Below, piece by piece: positions 47,753 through 64,000 of a stretch of 64,000 nucleotides of DNA. Positions within the stretch are counted from its first letter, which is position 1, and the number at the start of each line of letters is the position of its first letter. Source of the DNA: Siphlonurus alternatus. Its lineage: Eukaryota; Arthropoda; Insecta; Ephemeroptera; Siphlonuridae. The translations under genes were made by a program, and so were the position numbers. Location of the stretch: NCBI GenBank assembly GCA_949825025.1, contig OX463778.1:17638196-17702195 (forward strand), written 5' to 3'. The notes under the pieces were generated by a model. The model had not been told where the DNA came from. It did not search any database and worked only from the letters and a program-made list of their open reading frames with translations.

Positions 47753-48096
47753 CTGCGGCACAATCAGGCCGGGTGACATCAGTAACGTAGCTTCCTTATT
47801 TAAATGTAAACTTTTACACAGTGTCAAATTGTTGAACATAAGAAACAAATAATAAACAGAAAGTAAACAAACAATATACAAGCAGTAACAAAAACCATGG
47901 AGTAAATTGTATAAAATATATATTTTTTAATGTATGAGAAATATAGCTAGAGAAATACACTAATTTTATAAATATCTCTGCAATATCTTAGTTTTCTAAA
48001 ACAATCCCACTTAATTTTGATGCATTGAAGGTAGTATGCATATACGCAGTATCCATATAAAATATATTCATTATATTTTATGTATGTATGTATGTA

Positions 48097-48139
<43 letters not shown>

Positions 48140-51002
48140 TATATACCGGTATGCTATGCATACAGTACGTATGCATAGTTATTGGGTTATTAGAGCTACA
48201 GTAATAGGATGTTCAAATTATAAAGCAGTCACATTTAATACAAAGGTATAAATATATGCACACAGTACAAGAAAAATCAATGAAGGAGGGAGGATGATGT
48301 TTGAGTAGTTTGACCTTGTATTTTTATTTCATTAAATATAACAAAATAAATAAATAATAATTAAGTAAACTTTACCTTGTGTCACACAGCGGTACAGTAG
48401 CATACCATATGAACTTCGCTAGCTCACTTTTAGACGAAAAACATTACAATTCATATAAAGATTATTTACTCAAACGTTACAAGTTCCATATTTTATGATA
48501 TTGTAACATTCCTGTCCGTAGAAGTGCAGATAAACACCTACATTTTCAAAAAAACAGGCTAGGCTCATTCGCGTCCAACAACCAGCTGTGTCAGGAAAAA
48601 TGGCGACTATTCTGTTAACCCTTTCGATCGCGAGATGAACATTTTCGGTAATATCTTTTTACAGACGAAGTGTCAACAAAAATGCTTCACAAATAATAGA
48701 CACAGAATTTAATAAGAAATCGTTTGATGTAACATTCTTGGTCATTGCTTTAGTAATAAATTAGTTTCAAAATTTTGAAACGAATCATTTCAACCTGGAC
48801 TGTATCTTGCAGAAAGTTCTTCAAGACAGAAACGCGTAATGATCTCCTTTTAGTAATTCCTAGACCAGAGTTTTGAAGTGTATTTCATTTTGTACTTTTT
48901 TAACTATTCTTCACATATTAGATAACAAAAATGAAATAGCAGGCTTAGAAAATTAGAAAATTAAAGAAGTAAGGCCAAGTATTTTACCATGTAGGCTTAT
49001 GCATTGTACTTCAGAGAGTTAATTTCTACGATTTTTCTTAAATGTGTCACTTTACAAATGAGATCAAGTTTTCAAAGTGAACTTAATAACTTAGTACGTT
49101 ATCTTGTTACTAATTAGAAGAGCTGAATCATTGCATTTAATGCATAAATGTGAGTTTTTTTGAAAAATAGGTACTTTAAATAAAGCGGTGAAAATAATTT
49201 TTCGCGACTGGAGCGCCATCTATCAGATACATAATAAACCATTTTTGTAAAATTGGGATTAATTTACTAATTAAATCGGTAATTGACTTGGGTTTGTCTG
49301 TACGTTTAAAACGGTGGAGGGGGTTTAACCTGATAATGAAGGAAATGTAAAAAATAAATTACAATGTCCTACTTATTGTCTTTCTACTGACATTTTACAA
49401 AAAAAAATTTTTTTGTGTGTTTTAGCCCAAATTTCCTAGTTGAATTTGTCCCAACCCTTGGCAAAAATGACAAAAAATTATGTATAAACTCATAGTTAAT
49501 GTCACGTAAAATTTTGAAGCGGATCTCCGTGTCCTTCACGTAATGCCACGGCTTTTAGATTGCGCAACCCTTTGTAGCCGCGTGATGTAATTAATTAAGT
49601 ACGTGGTTCCTATTACTTTGAACGCGTGCAACTGAGACAAACAATTAGGGCCGATAAAATGTCTATACAAAGAAAATAATTTAAATTGCAGACTCGTTGT
49701 CCTTCTAGCCTATATTTGTCCATATGTAGCAAAACCTATAGACACGCAGAATATAACATCAGTTACATTTTAGCCCAAATTATATGTGTAACGTTAAATT
49801 TACTTGAAAAAATATAATAAATCCTAACATCGGGTTTATGGAGCATGGGTGGAATTTTTTTCTACGAGAATACTTTGTCCTAACTGTCTGAAAAAAAATA
49901 TTGACCAAAATTATCCGTGCAGCACAAGTGACGTCAATGCAACACGGTTTCGGTAGCCGCTGGTTTCCTATTTGTCAGAACGTAATAAAACTTGGGCACA
50001 ATTTACATACATATCAGATGCATAATATATTGTGAAAATCAACCGCAGAACCCGTGTCCTTCGTATGGAAATTTTTCCTTAATTGGGCAAAAAATTTAAA
50101 AAAATTACTTTTTGGGCTAAAAAAATTAAATTTGGGGTCAAACACAATAAATAATTATTTTATTATACCTAAATAATTATCAAATTGATTTTGAGACACG
50201 CAGTCCTTGTCCTTCTTGACTTTTTATCGTTAATATACCAAACGCGCTATGCAGTGCGCTTGGCCTGTTATGACGCTATTAGAATTTTAATTAATTCCCT
50301 AATTATCTGAACGTTAACATAATTGGGTGACCGCATCCTGAGTATTACTTGCATTTATTACCAAAAAATTAATTTGCAACTCGGTGTCCTTCATTGCCAA
50401 AATTAGGTAATTATCCCAGAATTGCGGAGCATGTACTAAAATTGTTTTTCTTTATATAAATTAAAATTATATGAATTAGAGAAAGTAAACTGATTCTAAT
50501 TACTAATAACATCGTTTTTTATGATATGGTAAAGTTTTGGACGTCATTGTATTGGTTTTTGATGCTTTTTTATTGAATAATTAAATTTGCGTGACACCTG
50601 AAGCGTCATTTTTAAAAAATTGCCACCCCTTAATTTCGAGTCCGGACGTTATGAAATTTCGGCATAGTATATTTTATTTGCCCTTCTATCAGTTCCGTTT
50701 TGTAATATTTACCAATCTGGTGTCCTTCGAGGTAAAAATTTGACTTTAATTAACGAAAATACTTGTATTGATGACATTTTTTATACTTCAGTTTTCTACG
50801 TCAATTTAAACTTCTAAGTGTTATAATAGTGTAAAATCGATGCATTATGCATTGAACAACATCATTCAATGCACTAGAACGCCGAACAATAACTCATTAA
50901 TTAGGTATTAATGAATTACTAGTGCAATGCGCTAGCCTCGCACCCAGGCCCCCACAACTCTGTTGAACGTTTTATATAAGTTATACATAATTATATAACT
51001 TC
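47657..51002 (-). repeat. Giant inverted repeat, right arm
   Basis: Reverse complement of 34751-38102. Its outer end (AACTTC at 51002) lies 127 bp before the UBA1 start codon, so the upstream region of UBA1 is inside the arm. The same sequence also stands, without UBA1, at the left arm. Confidence 0.95.
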
Positions 51003-51129
51003 AGGGTCGTGAGTAGTGAGGTAAATGGTGGTGTCGTTATAATTGAGTGAAACTGTCTCGTTTTTCACTAAATTATAAGGTTTAAGTGGCAAATTGGCGT
51101 CTTATCTGAAATTCTTTTTTTTCGCGTAG
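51003..51129 (+). promoter_or_regulatory. UBA1 5' leader region
   Basis: A possible non-coding first exon ends at GTGAG|GTAAAT (51020). TTCTTTTTTTTCGCGTAG immediately precedes the ATG at 51130 and looks like a splice acceptor. The coding start would then be the first base of exon 2. The promoter itself is probably within the inverted-repeat arm. Confidence 0.5.
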
Positions 51130-62432
<11,303 letters not shown>

Positions 62433-62631
62433 GCCCCCCAAGTCTGAATGTGGAATTGCTGGTAGAATACCTTTTGAACTTACTGCAAATGTTTCTCCAA
62501 GTTTTGATCAATATGTTACAGTATATGTAAGGAAAAATTAAATAATAAAATTCCACATTTAGATTTATAGTTTTCATGATGTCATTGCCTTTTTTTTTTT
62601 TTTTAGACAAGAGCACTCTTTTGAAAAATAA

Positions 62632-62986
62632 TTAAGGGTAAGGTAACGCCACCAATGTTAAAAAAACTCCCTCTCACAAAAATTCTGAAAAAATTTTAAA
62701 ATGTTCTCCTCTATACCCCCTATCAGTACCTAAAATATCAGGTATACAAATACGATCTAGTTTTTGAGTTATAAATTTTTAAAGTTGACTACTTTAACAT
62801 GGAGAAATGAAACTCCCATGTTAAGTTGGTCAACTTTAAAAATTCATAACTCAAAAACTAGATCGTATTTGTATACCTGATATTTTAGCTACTGATAGGA
62901 GGTGTAGAGGAGAACATTTTAAATTTTTTTCAGAATTTTTGTGAGAGGGATTTTTTTTAACATTGGTGGCATTACCTTACCCTTAA
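62632..62986. mobile_element. TTAA-ended foldback element, family A, copy 3
   Basis: Third family A copy, with intact TTAA at 62632-62635 and 62983-62986 and arms nearly identical to 21953-22306 (fewer than ten differences by eye). It begins 200 bp past the UBA1 stop codon, just after the AATAAT/ATAAAA-rich 3' end region. Confidence 0.9.
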
Positions 62987-64000
62987 TAAATAAGAGTGAA
63001 AGAATTTTTTTCTTTCCACCTGTAAATGCATTCACATCTGCTCCTCTTACTGCAAAATAAAAACAGTTTAACACCATTTTCTAATGCTAAAAGTGCGTTC
63101 AATTTTTGTCTCCCTGGAGGAGTACCTGAGGAGGGCTTTTTTTTTTTTTTTTTTTTAAGGCGAATTAAATTAATTTTGTGTTCCTTGTGAAATTAATGCC
63201 TTTTTTTTTTAAGTTTTATGAAGCGCTAATTGAATGGTCCAAATGATCTTTAGACCTGCATAAAAAAACAACATATGGGGTTACTTAATTTTGTGTCTTT
63301 TGTTATTGTGTAGTTGAGAATTTAAAAATAAATAAATAATATGATCCAATTAATATAAACAAATGTAAGTTTATTTTGAAATATATTAATTATAGTACTG
63401 TAATCACTGGTACTTATTTAAATACAAAACATTAATGCTATAACTTGTGTTTAACAATCTCAAAGAGTCCAGGATTGCTTTAAATTTACTTATGCAGTGT
63501 GTTTTAGAGACTATGCAGCAAATTTTATTTTGCCGGCGGATATTTATACCTTCTGGTTGCATTGTTAATCCTCAATGTTCCCTCGCAAGTGACCAAGCAA
63601 TTTAAGGGCGGTGATGCAAGCCGTACTGCAATATACCTGCCTTTGCATTACACCAGGTTAAAACTTTTAACAACTTTCATCTCCGATAAAAATAAGCTGC
63701 ATTATTACGAAGTAGCTTTATGCAAATGATTGCTTACCTTGAGAATTTTAGCTTGAAATTACCTTCAGTAATTTCATTTACTATCACCTTCACTTTTAAG
63801 TTTTCCTATTTATTTTTAACACATTAATAATTTCATAATACCCAATTCAAGGGTACAATAGCCATACAAATTTTTACTGACATTTGTATAACCCCCCTTA
63901 ATATAATTTAAATAAAAGTTTATTATTGCTAGATCAATAAGTTTCAGTATTGTATTTTGTTTCTTCAATTAATAAAATTTGTATTCCAATAATTTGAATA
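62987..64000. other. AT-rich intergenic DNA to the end of the window
   Basis: T runs at 63139-63160 and 63200-63210. No gene, repeat pair or promoter recognised. Confidence 0.5.

Overview
The window is animal nuclear DNA. Genes are split by GT-AG introns, are spread over both strands and have no operon structure. The background is very AT-rich, and the coding exons stand out as GC-richer islands. Gene content (UBA1, RBMX2, a SMYD4-type methyltransferase, an annexin, an Ets1/Pointed-type ETS factor) and the Pointed-like residues ([17 protein letters not shown]) suggest a bilaterian invertebrate, probably a protostome. I cannot name the species.

Layout. 1-7.1 kb: intergenic, packed with hairpin-shaped (foldback) repeats. 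7.4-11.2 kb (+): a divergent annexin, six exons recognised, N-terminal end not found. 12.8-15.7 kb (-): a SMYD4-like TPR/SET/MYND protein whose frame stops at the edge of a foldback repeat. 17.7-21.3 kb (+): RBMX2, a spliceosomal RRM protein with a long RS/KE-rich tail, complete in five exons. 21.5-34.7 kb: gene-poor, holding MITEs, a 5S-rRNA-derived SINE, a tRNA-derived SINE, and one TATA/CRE promoter followed by a possible two-exon small gene (25.7-27.7 kb). 34.75-51.0 kb: a giant inverted repeat with arms of about 3.35 kb (34751-38102 and 47657-51002). Its arms and spacer carry scrambled, frameshifted exons of a Pointed/Ets1 gene in both orientations, a Glu-rich heptad-repeat gene, and a tandem duplication of about 1.2-1.5 kb. 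51.1-62.4 kb (+): a complete nine-exon ubiquitin-activating enzyme E1 (UBA1, 1089 aa). 62.6-64 kb: one more foldback repeat and plain AT-rich DNA.

The most distinctive feature is a set of foldback elements in which nearly the whole element is two inverted arms. Most end in TTAA followed by a shared terminal consensus (TTAAGGGTAAGGTAAC or TTAAGGTAGAGATAAC). They occur between genes and inside introns of UBA1 and the pnt fragments. No transposase is present, so they look like non-autonomous elements moved in trans by a TTAA-specific (piggyBac-like) enzyme. A second hidden structure is a degenerate tandem array of about 168 bp period inside the inverted-repeat arms. It is visible as a recurring GAAGGACACGGAGTCTGC-like box.

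The four ordinary genes are not functionally linked as neighbours: membrane binding, lysine methylation, splicing and ubiquitin activation. All coordinates come from reading the sequence by eye. Exon edges were set by GT/AG signals and reading-frame continuity, and homology calls rest on recognised motifs, not on database searches.
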